This document shows positions 1 to 11,200 of a stretch of DNA of 64,000 nucleotides, one piece after another. The translations under genes were made by a program, and so were the position numbers. Under the pieces are notes generated by a model. The model was not told where the DNA came from and searched no databases. It was given only the letters and a program-made list of their open reading frames with translations. The DNA lies in assembly GCA_964006375.1 (NCBI GenBank), contig OZ023270.1, positions 56,327,036 to 56,391,035 on the forward strand, written 5' to 3'. The stretch's first letter is position 1. The number at the start of each line of letters is the position of its first letter. The DNA is from Tillus elongatus (lineage: Eukaryota > Arthropoda > Insecta > Coleoptera > Cleridae).

Positions 1-438
1 GGAGTGTATCTATCGTAGGGCATCTTACTAACATTTAAAACTCAGATTTTCAGAGGCAGTCATTGAGGAAGTATTTTCGCGATTGCGTGGTGCCTCTCTC
101 TGTGCTCTGTTGCGACAAACACTTGACATCCCCCAGTGATGTGCTGGATAGTCTCTGACAAATGACAGCCAAATCTGCATTTGTCATCTTGGACCGAATT
201 ATCACCAATAGAGCTGTCCGAGATGCTGTCATCACAATTCTAATATGGCTGCTGGTAGGCACACATTTGTAACTACTCTATTGTTTTGAATAGCGGTGTA
301 TTACGTTTTCGTGTTTTTTAAAGAGTCTAGTTTGTAAATTGTTTATAAATGTTCCCATTAGTTTAAAGTTTGTGTAAATATAAATATAGTAGACAGTAGT
401 GTGTTATCAAATAAAGTACTTTTTTTTACTTCAAAAAT

Positions 439-1072
439 ATGCCTACGACGTGTTGTGTTGTGAAATGCGGAAGTCGTGGTCATAGCGATAGAGTCAAGTT
501 TTTCAGAATACGGAGTGTAATACAATTTCCACATAAACCAGAGTTGAATGAGCTCTCCAAAATCCGGAGATTAAGATGGATACACGCAATTAAAAGAAAA
601 GATATAACAGAATTTACACTCAAGTATAGCAGAGTATGCAGTAAGCATTTTATCACAGGCACAACTTCATTTCAGCTTTGATTTCACGTTTACAAGAGCT
701 ATTACTTAAATTGTAGGAAAACCAGCTGAATTAATAAATAAAAATAATTCTGACTGGGTTCCTTCTCTACTCATGGGATATGGAGAACATTCAAAGAAAG
801 TGATAAAGCGAGTTGCTATCAATGCTTCTAGACAAGAAAGAGCAGAGAAAAGAATAAAATTGGATGAGAAAGTTATGGAGGTACATAAAAATGATTTAAC
901 AATACATTACTTGGCTTTAACATCTGTTGGAGATACATTTTGTGTTTCTTGGTGCATGAACTCCAAACCATACTACACAGCACAATGCGCAGAAACAACA
1001 GACCCATATGTCTGGCAAATAACCCATACTTTCAAAGGAGGGTTGTTCATTCTCTGGGAATGCTTTACCTGA
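439..1072 (+). CDS. THAP zinc-finger protein, two exons (439-658, 717-1072), copy 1
   Basis: The N-terminus is a THAP domain: Met-Pro-Thr-Thr then Cys-Cys-x3-Cys, an FFRI segment, an RRLRW segment and a Cys-x2-His pair in VCSKHF, which together make the C2CH zinc-binding pattern of THAP DNA-binding domains, including P-element transposases. The open frame stops at 681. Removing 659-716 (58 bp, starting GC and ending TAG) joins HFITG to KPAELINKNNSDWVPSLLMG. That linker, with the DWVPSL motif, usually follows THAP domains in insect THAP proteins, and the joined frame gives 191 residues. The donor is GC rather than GT. No transposase catalytic domain follows, so the gene is short or truncated. 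It may be a domesticated or dead P-like element fragment. Confidence 0.75.
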
Positions 1073-1143
1073 AACACAAAATAAAAAATGTAATCACTCT
1101 TCAACTTAAATTAAAATTAACTGACTTTCCACATAGTAGGTAT

Positions 1144-1215
1144 TTTTTTTCCCTCAGGGCTCGTCCGCGGCCTTGCCGCCCTGATAGCACCGCAACCCTT
1201 GGTTGATTGTGCATA
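1144..1215 (-). mobile_element. 72-bp 5'-truncated LINE tail with 13-bp target duplication
   Basis: A GC-rich block preceded on the plus strand by a T run (a poly-A tail on the minus strand) is flanked by the same 13 bases, acatagtaggtat, at 1131-1143 and 1216-1228. The block matches the 3' end of the minus-strand LINE at 56804-58144. It is therefore an extreme 5' truncation made by target-primed reverse transcription. Confidence 0.85.
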
Positions 1216-1387
1216 ACATAGTAGGTATACTTTGGATCATGTAAGAACATTGTACTTTAAGACACGAAAGCAAGTGCGAAATGTGGCTTACAAGCTTGCA
1301 TAATATATCTAGCCAATTCTAGAGCACCACAAACAAGAAGCCCTTGATTGCAATTATGATTTTAAAAAAAAGTAAATTTATATTTAC

Positions 1388-1732
1388 CTGTGCAATAATT
1401 ACATGACCTCCAATTTTTCTAGTCTGGCAATTATGAACGAACCCTGCTTCAAAATATTTGTAAGCAGAGATACTTTTATGAGCTTTCATTTGTTGATTAG
1501 TGTAAAAACTGTGGGTAAGCACTAAATAGTTAACGATATCGAGAGCATCAACTGGTGGGAAACTATATAGTTCTTCACAAGGATGCATTGGGCCCGTCGT
1601 TAGAGTATAGGGATCAATTCCTTCAATAATACGAATTTTCTCTCGATATCTTCTAGCAACGTCTTCATTTTCATTTTCCAGTGATAATAGATTTTCACTC
1701 TTGTCAACACAAGCCATTTTAAACATGCGCAA
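1388..1732 (-). pseudogene. N-terminal exon of a YqaJ/SWIM-type conserved protein, copy 1
   Basis: The reading frame carries IDPYTL, FPPVDALDIVNYLVLTHSFYTNQQMKAHKSISAY and YFEAGFVHNC. This pattern is found near the start of a widespread invertebrate family that later carries a SWIM zinc finger and a YqaJ-like nuclease domain (from memory of the family). The exon ends at 1388 in CAG followed by GTAAAT, a good splice donor, after which the frame runs into non-coding sequence. No downstream exon is recognised within the window, so the gene is a fragment. Start choice is uncertain: Met at 1732 or an internal Met five residues later. Confidence 0.55.
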
Positions 1733-2222
1733 AGCACAATTTCAAAAGTTAACATCCGCGGAACACGAGTTTGTTTGTGTTTGTATGCTTACCAGCTGTC
1801 ATATTGGTGGTATTTAAATCACGTGTTCTGAAAAGCTCTATTATATACTTCAAATAGTTTCTTGTTGGAATGATCTGATCTTGTATGGTCAGCAGAAACA
1901 CACCTGTCTCTGGAAACGTCTGTTCGCACACCAACCACTAGTTCGACGCCGATTTGGCGGTGAAGTCTCATTCATATGTAGGTACCATTTGCACCCAGGA
2001 TTGTAGTTTATCCTAATCAGTCCGATTGTGACTTTGCATTTCACTTGCGCTCTTAATTGTAACGAGTCATCTGCCTCGCATATGGCATGACGTAGTACCG
2101 AAGTAAGTGCCTGTCGGTGGAAGTATGTCCACAGGTTCAATATCTGATGGATGAATTGTTTATTAATATGCAAAAACCCTCTTCCACCTTGGTGCCTGAG
2201 TAGAATTACTCATTCGATTGCA

Positions 2223-2460
2223 CTACGGGGGTGAAGATTTATTGGATTTTGTTAGGTCTTCCTTCCGTGGTAGATTTTCGATGTCCGTTTTACTCCACTT
2301 GACAATATCAAATTGATAGCTGAGTGCAGTATCAAGGTTCTCGCTATTTAGACATGATCGCACCACCTGCTTCACTCGCACCGTAAATTCTTTTGTAAGA
2401 TCGGTCTTCAATACTGCGTGGTCTATTTTCCTCGCTAATTGTATTTCCAGGTATTTATAA
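2223..2460 (-). pseudogene. Non-LTR reverse-transcriptase C-terminal fragment, copy 1
   Basis: Reading upstream of the annotated open frame gives [19 protein letters not shown], then LTKEFTVRVKQVV, SCLNSENL and IVKWSKTDIENLPRK. This resembles the thumb region after the reverse-transcriptase catalytic core in non-LTR elements, where YKYLG and a W-S-x-T-D-I-E-x-L segment are typical. About 20 residues seem deleted between SENLDTAL and FDIVKW. The fragment abuts the (AT)n tract at 2502. Assignment to a clade is not possible from this length. Confidence 0.55.
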
Positions 2461-2498
2461 CACTACAATCATCAAAGTAATTTGCTGGACATTCTGCA

Positions 2499-2623
<125 letters not shown>

Positions 2624-3411
2624 GTTATCACATATCTAAGCTTTGACTACGCATAAGGTGCAATATTTGTCAAGTCCAAACTGCATGTCAATATATCTGG
2701 AAAACTGTTCACTATTCTAATCAGTTGTTTCAGATGTTTTTGTGGAGATCTGCAGCTTAAGATCATTCATATACAGCAGATGATTTAGCTTTATTTGCTC
2801 TTTGCCGATGCTTTTTTATACTGCAGCTATATCTGATAGAGTTCAGGCGGTTTGATAGTGGCTTTAATGCGAGGTAGAACCAAAGTAGGCTTAGCGAGCC
2901 GCTTTAAAATATACCTCTTCCAATTGTTATAGTGTTGGTTACGACATTATTACCCGATCGTACCCGTAACTGATTTTTTTTCTCCAGGTGGAGGTTGTGT
3001 ATTTAAGCGACCTCAGGATATAAGTGTCGAACTTATAGATCTTCAGCACACTTACAAGCCATTCGTTTGGAACTGAATTGAACGCGTTCTATGTAGGAAA
3101 CAAAGAAATTTCTTTGTCGATTTTAAGCTTGATTGCACACAACCAAATCAATGTCTAGCTGTGCTTTGCATCACATAGACCTTTTGGCACAATATTTTCG
3201 CTGGCTTGACAATTATGCTATTTTGTTCGCAGTTTGCATTTATGAGTTTCTCACGACAGGATATGATCACTTTGTATATGGTTAAGTGGAAAATTATTAT
3301 TATTGTATTCAAATTAAAGTGTACAGAAGTTATTAAACTATTTTTTTGATGTGGCTATAACGTATTCAATGTATCTGCAAATGCAGTTCTATACTGGGTA
3401 GTTTGTCTATA

Positions 3412-3413
<2 letters not shown>

Positions 3414-3475
<62 letters not shown>
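3414..3475. repeat. (AT)n microsatellite, about 62 bp
   Basis: AT tract ending exactly where the inverted-repeat end of the mariner-type element begins (cagtgtgcccgaaatt). This is consistent with insertion at a TA within AT-rich target. Confidence 0.98.
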
Positions 3476-3478
<3 letters not shown>

Positions 3479-4239
3479 TGTGCCCGAAATTGGTGATGCA
3501 TGTATTGCGATTTCCGAAACTGTTAGAGATAGGAAGGCGGTTAAATGCGGAAAGTTTTAGACAATTCTGTTTGTAATTGAATGCCGTTTAGTACGATTTT
3601 ATCTCTTTTGGTTTTTACGATATTTGAAAAAAACTAAAATGACGCATTTTCGAAAATACCCTGTATTTTCTTTATTTATGAAGATTTCTGAAATCTGTAA
3701 AAACTTTCTCATAGGAACTTTTTACGTAGGAAACGCTTGTGTAGTCAGATTTCATTTCCAACTTTTCGATAGTTTGGAACCATCATCAACTTTGTTTTTT
3801 TATACGGGCGCCATATTGTATTTTTACGGTTTTGAAAAGCCCCTGTTTTTGCCTTTACAAATAGGTATCACACTTAGTGAAAAAAGTTAGGTCATGGGTT
3901 GAAAAACTAAAAAATATGATTTTGTTACGATTTTGGCAACGTCGCAGGAAGAAACACACTTAAGGTGATTCTACTGCATTTAATCTCTTAACTACAATTA
4001 ATAACAACATATCCTTATAAGTAATAGTTTCTCCTATGTGAAAATCTTTTGAAAACATAGAAACTACTCTTTTTGAAACTTTAACACAAAAAATAAAGGA
4101 AAAAAACAATAATGTGTCAAATGACATAATAATATGACAATGACGATTATGCTTGTTGAATATTCCGCAATTTGTAACATAATTTTCGTCCGTCCATACA
4201 ATGTTATTTTCAAAGTTCAAATTATCTTGATATTTTCCC
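3476..4239 (-). mobile_element. Truncated Tc1/mariner element, left arm plus transposase scrap
   Basis: Same sequence as 12055-12819. It starts with cagtgtgcccgaaatt next to TA and contains, on the minus strand, transposase residues NIVWTDENYVTNCGIFNKHNRH (around the first catalytic Asp). It is cut at 4239, so the rest of the transposase and the right arm are missing. Confidence 0.75.
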
Positions 4240-4299
4240 AAAATTTGTGTTAATTGTTTCTGTTGAACCATTTTGCAGCAGACTGCGTTTAATAACAAA

Positions 4300-5170
4300 C
4301 AACATTAATACGATGTCTTCAAAACTGTTTATCACCGTCCTGGAATATGTGTTCAAGAAGCTAGATTGGGACCAGAAAGTTCTAAGAATAGACGGCCACA
4401 GTCTGTCAAACTTACGGTTTGCAGACGACATTGTCTTACTGGCTGACAACTTGGAAGATATTAGAGTGATGCTACAGGAACTTCAGGAGGCCTGTGCAAC
4501 AGTAGGTCTAAAAATGAACATCAGAAAAACAAAATTCATGACAAACCTCGTCCATAGTAGCAACCTAATTATTGAAAACTCCGAGGTGGAATGGGTAGAT
4601 AAATACACATATTTGGGCCACGAAATAAAAATATCTAAAGCCAACCAAACATGCGAGATAAACAGAAGAGTTATACTCTCCTGGGCGGCTTACGGCCAAC
4701 TGGGAGACGTTTTCAGAGTCGACCTTCCAATATGCTTGAAAAGAAAAGTTTTCAACCAATGTGTTCTACCGATTATGACCTACGGCGCTGAAACACTAAC
4801 CCTTACCAACGCTTCTGCTGAGAAACTAAAAGTAACACAGCGCAAAATGGAGAGGTCGATGCTTGGCGTTTCGTTACGTGACCACATTAGAAATGAAGAA
4901 TTACGCAGAAGAACAGGAGTGACTGATGTGGTCGTACATGTGGCAAAACTCAAATGGAAGTGGACGGGACATATGGCTCGCATGCAAAATGACAGGTGGA
5001 CAAAACGATTACTTGAATGGTGACCCAGATCCGATAAAAGAGACAGAGGAAGACCACCAACTCGCTGGACAGACGACATTACAAAAATTACAAAAAACTG
5101 GATTCGTAGCGCTCAAGACAGAAAAGAATGGACTCAACTAATGGAGGCGTATGGCTACGCAGAGGGTTGA
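4300..5170 (+). pseudogene. RTE-type non-LTR reverse transcriptase, 5'-truncated
   Basis: The frame begins within the reverse transcriptase (SKLFITVLEYVFKKLDW) and runs through FADDIVLLA, the catalytic Y/F-x-D-D box, then KYTYLGHEI and VLPIMTYGAETLTL, to a typical RTE tail (GHMARMQNDRWTKRLLEW). A TGA at 5021-5023 replaces a codon, and the same frame then continues with PRSDKRDRGRPPTRWTDDI to a natural stop at 5170. The tail TGATAATGATGATGATAATGA is the short-repeat 3' end usual for RTE elements. The 5' half is missing; the junction near 4240-4310 directly abuts the truncated mariner. Dead by truncation and one nonsense codon. Confidence 0.85.
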
Positions 5171-5199
5171 TTGATAATGATGATGATAATGAACATTAA

Positions 5200-6640
5200 A
5201 CCAAACAATATACCCAATGTGAGGCGATTTTCTGGCTAAATTACCAGAACTTGTTAGATTGCATTTCCTGTTAAATGTTTGGCATATGTGAGTTTAATTA
5301 TTTTCATAAGAGCTAGATGTATGGAATTTTAGGAACCATTTTTCTTCGAATGTATGTAATATATCCTCAATTATTGACGATAAAGGTATTAAACTTGGTA
5401 ACTGAATTAACTGGATTGCCTAAGATAGGCTGTGCCCAAATTTTTAATATTGTACAGTGTTCCGTTTGAAATAAAAAGTTGTTGTCATTCTAGATTACTA
5501 CAAGTTGCATCATATCGGACATGTGCTCATTTTGTGTCAAAATTCAGCCCCTCAATATATAATGTCAGTAACGTCACTCATGTCCAAGATGTTATAATGT
5601 CCCATACCACCCTGTACATTACTCTTATATAAATTAAACTAAACGGAAAATTGCTTTTTTGTACTTTCCAACTTTTTTTATTTATCAGTATATACGCTAG
5701 CTGCAGATCCTCATAACTCTATCGATTTCCGCTAACTTTTCTATCAAAGTTTCCCGTTCTTTACTTCATTGTGTTATTAATGGAATTAAGAGCCTTGAAT
5801 GCCGTATAATAAACAACAATACTGGAGTGTAATTAAAGGGTTTCCTTGTGCTAATAGATGATTTGTATTATAAATGAATTTGTAATCTGAGGGTGGTTTT
5901 TGTTTGTTCCGACCTCGTTTTAATAATTAGTTGGTTACAAAAAACTATCTGAGAGGGATGGAACGCCGAATTCCTCAAGCGCCGTGTTCATTGTGGAAGG
6001 GGTTATTTAATTAGCTCTATTATTTGTTATCGGAGCTGTCAGAGCCAATTTAGTGCAGTTACTGTAAGGGTGTTGAACACATTATCCTGACGTTATAATC
6101 TGGCGTAACTCAAAAAAATTATTGGATAGCTTGGCTAAGTTTGTAGCCGGTTTATAAAGCTATGTATTGTTGGAAACAATATGTTTAACCGTTTTTTTTT
6201 AAATTTAAGCTAGTGCACTTAAGCCTTTCCTACGGTATAGGAGTGAAAATCGATGTGCCTTATCAATAAAACATAAAACTCGTAAATACATGTCAATGTA
6301 TACTGAGTTACCTTTGATCTCAGACTGTCGAGACCTTCACTTCTTTAAGACACTTTTTGAAGAAGAATATTTTGACCTGACAGTGACAACCATTTCTTTT
6401 TGTTTTTCACCTACCTTTTTAAACTTACGTTTTTCTTATGGCAGCCGTATTGAATTCCGCTAAGACAGTCCTAATGATGTATCAGATTTCGGTGAAATAT
6501 ACATTTTCAGGTGGTTTTTTACAAAGTTACAGTTTATGTAATTAAGTAAAATACATAAATATTAAGTAAGCGATGAAAGTTGATCCTTTGAACAAATGAA
6601 CTTTATGCATGAATAATGATTTCAACACAGGCGTGAAAAT
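5200..6640. other. No recognisable gene
   Basis: AT-rich sequence without a convincing coding frame. A piece at 5453-5618 begins tacagtgtt and ends ccctgtaca and could be a decayed miniature element, but the ends match poorly. Confidence 0.5.
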
Positions 6641-7600
6641 TCAATCATAAAATTAGGTATCTGGCTAACAGAACTGTTTAATATAATCTACATTTCCTTT
6701 AACATATTTTTCGCATGTAAGTTTAACAGAAGTGATGACTCTTCGAAGAAAATGGCATTTATGGATCCAAAAACATCTCTCACTGTTTGCTACAAAATCT
6801 CAATAATTTCTGCGCCCTGAAACTCGTATACTTTATTCTACATAGCGCTCCACAGCTAATAATCTGAACCAAAACACTGGCCCAGTACATTGATTGTTGT
6901 TGCCCTTACTTGGTGAAACTGGTCCATACTACATACAGATTTGGAGACTACTTCTCTGGCTTCACTGTTGGGTTTCGTTTCTGTAGGTGAAGGGCGTAGC
7001 CAGCGCGTAAGCTAACTGGAGCAAGAGGCTCTTATTAATTCTAGATGTTCTTCAACGTTTCTGTGACTAGTTTCGCTGCTTGACAGCATACTCAGACAAA
7101 TAAAAATTGAATTAGTTGTAATGATTTCGTACTAATTCATTTTTATCTCTCTGAGGAGGCTGTCAAGCAACGAAAGTAGTCACAGAAACGTTGAACATCC
7201 GAGAACATCTAGAATTCATAAGGGCCTCTTGCTCCAGTTAGCTTAGGCGCTGGCTACGCCCTTCACCTACAGAAATAACTCAACGGTGAAGCCAGAGAAG
7301 TAGTCTCCAAGTCTGTATGTACTGGCCCAGTATTTAAAATCACCCGATCTTGAATCACTTGAAGTTGTCTTCAAATATTCAACGAACGTTTCGTATTGTG
7401 AGCTGAATATACATCATGATGAACAATTCGCTTGTTTCATGTTCTATGTAGTTGCTTTCTTGTGGGAAATTTTTGATTTTCTAAAAGTTCACAAACGGTC
7501 AACTTCCCATTAAAAATTAACGGATCAATCAAATTCCGGTCTAAAAGGTACATGAACACGGAATAATTAAAATAATGGGCACCAAAAATTAAATAAAAAT
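6640..7600 (-). pseudogene. Degenerate mariner-like transposase, split by a palindromic insertion
   Basis: Read across several frameshifts on the minus strand, 7380-7600 gives LIDPLIFNGKLTVCELLENQKFP and RIVHHDVYSAHNTK. These correspond to the mariner IGP-F-x-G-L-T segment and a decayed QQDGAPAH box. 6640-6860 gives Y-x-LWSAM-x-NKVYE and later INAIFFEES, matching the LWG-x-LK-NKVY region after the last catalytic Asp. The 433-bp insertion at 6888-7320 separates the two parts. Several stops and frameshifts make this old and inactive. Confidence 0.6.
6888..7320. mobile_element. 433-bp palindromic (foldback) insertion with 12-bp target duplication
   Basis: The flanks carry the same 12 bases, actggcccagta, at 6876-6887 and 7321-7332. 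From about 6931 to 7320 the sequence is an imperfect inverted repeat with arms of about 175 bp (roughly 90% alike by eye) and a centre near 7115-7135. It has no coding potential. The first about 42 bases are outside the palindrome. The mechanism class is unknown. Confidence 0.8.
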
Positions 7601-7639
7601 GAATTACTACTTATCATGCCGCAACATACATTATTGACG

Positions 7640-8015
7640 TACTAATGACTACCCTGCTGTCCACATGATTTTAGTTGAAAACTCTAGCAGCAGCACTGGC
7701 ACAACTGTTATTTCCATAGCACAGTTTTACTAGTTGAATTCTTTGTTTAGTGCTATAAACCATTTAAAAAATTTCCGCTTTTCTCTTTAACTTAGTTATT
7801 AAACGACAATAATTCATTAAAATAAGGTATAAACTCTAAAAATGATAATTTTAATACATTTAGCCAACATTTGTTGTTTCTTTTTTAATTTAAAACATTC
7901 GTGCAGATAAGCTAACACTTGTTAGTCCGTTTTCCATGAACAAAATTGTTTACAATTTGAACGAGAGTATACCGCGTTAACAATCTTACAAATTTCAACG
8001 AGCCGAAAACAATTT
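7640..8015. other. No recognisable gene
   Basis: AT-rich sequence without a recognisable frame or repeat. Confidence 0.4.
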
Positions 8016-8540
8016 CGTGATTCTCAAAACCAATTGCTGAAAATTGAAAAATTTAAAAAAAACATGATGGCATAGGGAATGAACGCAGCTTCAAAATGAT
8101 GTGTCACTCGACCCCTTTTGCGATTTAAATTTTTTGACGGGGTGGCTCTGGACGCTAGAGGTATGCAGAAAAAACTTAGAAACCAATTTGGTTCCCTTCA
8201 AGTTGGAATTGAGCTGTTTTAGAATTCTTCCCATATTTGAACTAAATCTGACATTTTAGGGATGTAAATTTTGTTGGGACAACCTCGTGATTCTCAGAAA
8301 CCAATCGCCCAAAAAAAACATGATTGCATAGACAATGAAAGCCGCTTCAAAATGATGTGTCACACGACCCCTCTTGCCGTTTACATTTTTTAAGGCGCTA
8401 AAGGACTGCAGAAAACTTCGAAACCAAAAAAGTTGGTTTCCCTTCAAGTTAAAATTGACCTATTTTACCGGTTTTCCCGCACTTGGACGAAATCGGACAT
8501 TTTAGGAGGTGCAAATTTTACACCCTGTATATGGCCTATT
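8016..8540. repeat. Two direct copies of a about 270-bp unit
   Basis: The unit beginning cgtgattctca at 8016 recurs at 8286 with the same order of landmarks (aacatgat, gcttcaaaatgatgtgtca, cgacccc, cccttcaagtt, gacatttta). The second copy ends in ttacaccctgtata, which resembles the end of a mariner-type inverted repeat. Confidence 0.85.
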
Positions 8541-9054
8541 GTGGGCCACTGGTTCGTCTGTAAGCACGGTCCGATCCCAGTACACCATCTATCCGGAGTT
8601 CTCTAAAACAGGCACAGGAGTGTATCTATCGTAGGGCATCTTACTAACATTTAAAACTCAGATTTTCAGAGGCAGTCATTGAGGAAGTATTTTCGCGATT
8701 GCGTGGTGCCTCTCTCTGTGCTCTGTTGCGACAAACACTTGACATCCCCCAGTGATGTGCTGGATAGTCTCTGACAAATGACAGCCAAATCTGCATTTGT
8801 CATCTTGGACCGAATTATCACCAATAGAGCTGTCCGAGATGCTGTCATCACAATTCTAATATGGCTGCTGGTAGGCACACATTTGTAACTACTCTATTGT
8901 TTTGAATAGCGGTGTATTACGTTTTCGTGTTTTTTAAAGAGTCTAGTTTGTAAATTGTTTATAAATGTTCCCATTAGTTTAAACTTTGTGTAAATATAAA
9001 TATAGTAGACAGTAGTGTGTTATCAAATAAAGTACTTTTTTTTACTTCAAAAAT

Positions 9055-9688
9055 ATGCCTACGACGTGTTGTGTTGTGAAATGCGGAAGTCGTGGTCATA
9101 GCGATAGAGTCAAGTTTTTCAGAATACGGAGTGTAATACAATTTCCACATAAACCAGAGTTGAATGAGCTCTCCAAAATCCGGAGATTAAGATGGATACA
9201 CGCAATTAAAAGAAAAGATATAACAGAATTTACACTCAAGTATAGCAGAGTATGCAGTAAGCATTTTATCACAGGCACAACTTCATTTCAGCTTTGATTT
9301 CACGTTTACAAGAGCTATTACTTAAATTGTAGGAAAACCAGCTGAATTAATAAATAAAAATAATTCTGACTGGGTTCCTTCTCTACTCATGGGATATGGA
9401 GAACATTCAAAGAAAGTGATAAAGCGAGTTGCTATCAATGCTTCTAGACAAGAAAGAGCAGAGAAAAGAATAAAATTGGATGAGAAAGTTATGGAGGTAC
9501 ATAAAAATGATTTAACAATACATTACTTGGCTTTAACATCTGTTGGAGATACATTTTGTGTTTCTTGGTGCATGAACTCCAAACCATACTACACAGCACA
9601 ATGCGCAGAAACAACAGACCCATATGTCTGGCAAATAACCCATACTTTCAAAGGAGGGTTGTTCATTCTCTGGGAATGCTTTACCTGA
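9055..9688 (+). CDS. THAP zinc-finger protein, two exons (9055-9274, 9333-9688), copy 2
   Basis: Copy of the gene at 439-1072 with the same C2CH THAP residues, the same 58-bp GC-AG intron (9275-9332) and the same 191-residue joined frame ending at 9688. I see no base change that alters the protein. Both copies being intact reflects the recency of the duplication and need not mean selection. Confidence 0.75.
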
Positions 9689-9759
9689 AACACAAAATAA
9701 AAAATGTAATCACTCTTCAACTTAAATTAAAATTAACTGACTTTCCACATAGTAGGTAT

Positions 9760-9832
9760 TTTTTTTTCCCTCAGGGCTCGTCCGCGGCCTTGCCGCCCTG
9801 ATAGCACCGCAACCCTTGGTTGATTGTGCATA
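9760..9832 (-). mobile_element. LINE tail with target duplication, copy 2
   Basis: Same insertion as 1144-1215 with one more T in the tail, flanked by the same 13-bp duplication. The insertion therefore predates the segmental duplication. Confidence 0.85.
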
Positions 9833-10004
9833 ACATAGTAGGTATACTTTGGATCATGTAAGAACATTGTACTTTAAGACACGAAAGCAAGTGCGAAATG
9901 TGGCTTACAAGCTTGCATAATATATCTAGCCAATTCTAGAGCACCACAAACAAGAAGCCCTTGATTGCAATTATGATTTTAAAAAAAAGTAAATTTATAT
10001 TTAC

Positions 10005-10349
10005 CTGTGCAATAATTACATGACCTCCAATTTTTCTAGTCTGGCAATTATGAACGAACCCTGCTTCAAAATATTTGTAAGCAGAGATACTTTTATGAGC
10101 TTTTATTTGTTGATTAGTGTAAAAACTGTGGGTAAGCACTAAATAGTTAACGATATCGAGAGCATCAACTGGTGGGAAACTATATAGTTCTTCACAAGGA
10201 TGCATTGGGCCCGTCGTTAGAGTATAGGGATCAATTCCTTCAATAATACGAATTTTCTCTCGATATCTTCTAGCAACGTCTTCATTTTCATTTTCCAGTG
10301 ATAATAGATTTTCACTCTTGTCAACACAAGCCATTTTAAACATGCGCAA
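10005..10349 (-). pseudogene. N-terminal exon of a YqaJ/SWIM-type protein, copy 2
   Basis: Same exon and splice donor as 1388-1732, with one missense difference (NQQMKA here reads NQQIKA). No further exons are visible. Confidence 0.55.
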
Positions 10350-10839
10350 AGCACAATTTCAAAAGTTAACATCCGCGGAACACGAGTTTGTTTGTGTTTG
10401 TATGCTTACCAGCTGTCATATTGGTGGTATTTAAATCACGTGTTCTGAAAAGCTCTATTATATACTTCAAATAGTTTCTTGTTGGAATGATCTGATCTTG
10501 TATGGTCAGCAGAAACACACCTGTCTCTGGAAACGTCTGTTCGCACACCAACCACTAGTTCGACGCCGATTTGGCGGTGAAGTCTCATTCATATGTAGGT
10601 ACCATTTGCACCCAGGATTGTAGTTTATCCTAATCAGTCCGATTGTGACTTTGCATTTCACTTGCGCTCTTAATTGTAACGAGTCATCTGCCTCGCATAT
10701 GGCATGACGTAGTACCGAAGTAAGTGCCTGTCGGTGGAAGTATGTCCACAGGTTCAATATCTGATGGATGAATTGTTTATTAATATGCAAAAACCCTCTT
10801 CCACCTTGGTGCCTGAGTAGAATTACTCATTCGATTGCA

Positions 10840-11077
10840 CTACGGGGGTGAAGATTTATTGGATTTTGTTAGGTCTTCCTTCCGTGGTAGATTTTCGATG
10901 TCCGTTTTACTCCACTTGACAATATCAAATTGATAGCTGAGTGCAGTATCAAGGTTCTCGCTATTTAGACATGATCGCACCACCTGCTTCACTCGCACCG
11001 TAAATTCTTTTGTAAGATCGGTCTTCAATACTGCGTGGTCTATTTTCCTCGCTAATTGTATTTCCAGGTATTTATAA
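10840..11077 (-). pseudogene. Non-LTR reverse-transcriptase fragment, copy 2
   Basis: Duplicate of the fragment at 2223-2460, with the same internal deletion between SENLDTAL and FDIVKW. Confidence 0.55.
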
Positions 11078-11115
11078 CACTACAATCATCAAAGTAATTT
11101 GCTGGACATTCTGCA

Positions 11116-11118
<3 letters not shown>

Positions 11119-11198
<80 letters not shown>
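11119..11198. repeat. (AT)n microsatellite, about 80 bp
   Basis: Counterpart of 2502-2621, about 40 bp shorter. Confidence 0.99.

Positions 11199-11200
<2 letters not shown>

Noticed and set aside
1889..2173. 94-residue minus-strand frame present in both duplicate copies
   Set aside because: Conserved only because the copies are recent; no motif recognised.
3624..3890. 88-residue plus-strand frame in the mariner arm
   Set aside because: Lies in the non-coding inverted arm and is not preserved in the mirrored arm at 13.9-14.1 kb.
4222..5079. Minus-strand open frames opposite the RTE remnant
   Set aside because: Antisense shadows of the reverse-transcriptase frame, which carries the recognisable motifs.
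5453..5618. Possible miniature element starting tacagtgtt and ending ccctgtaca
   Set aside because: Ends pair poorly, no clear target duplication and no second copy in the window.
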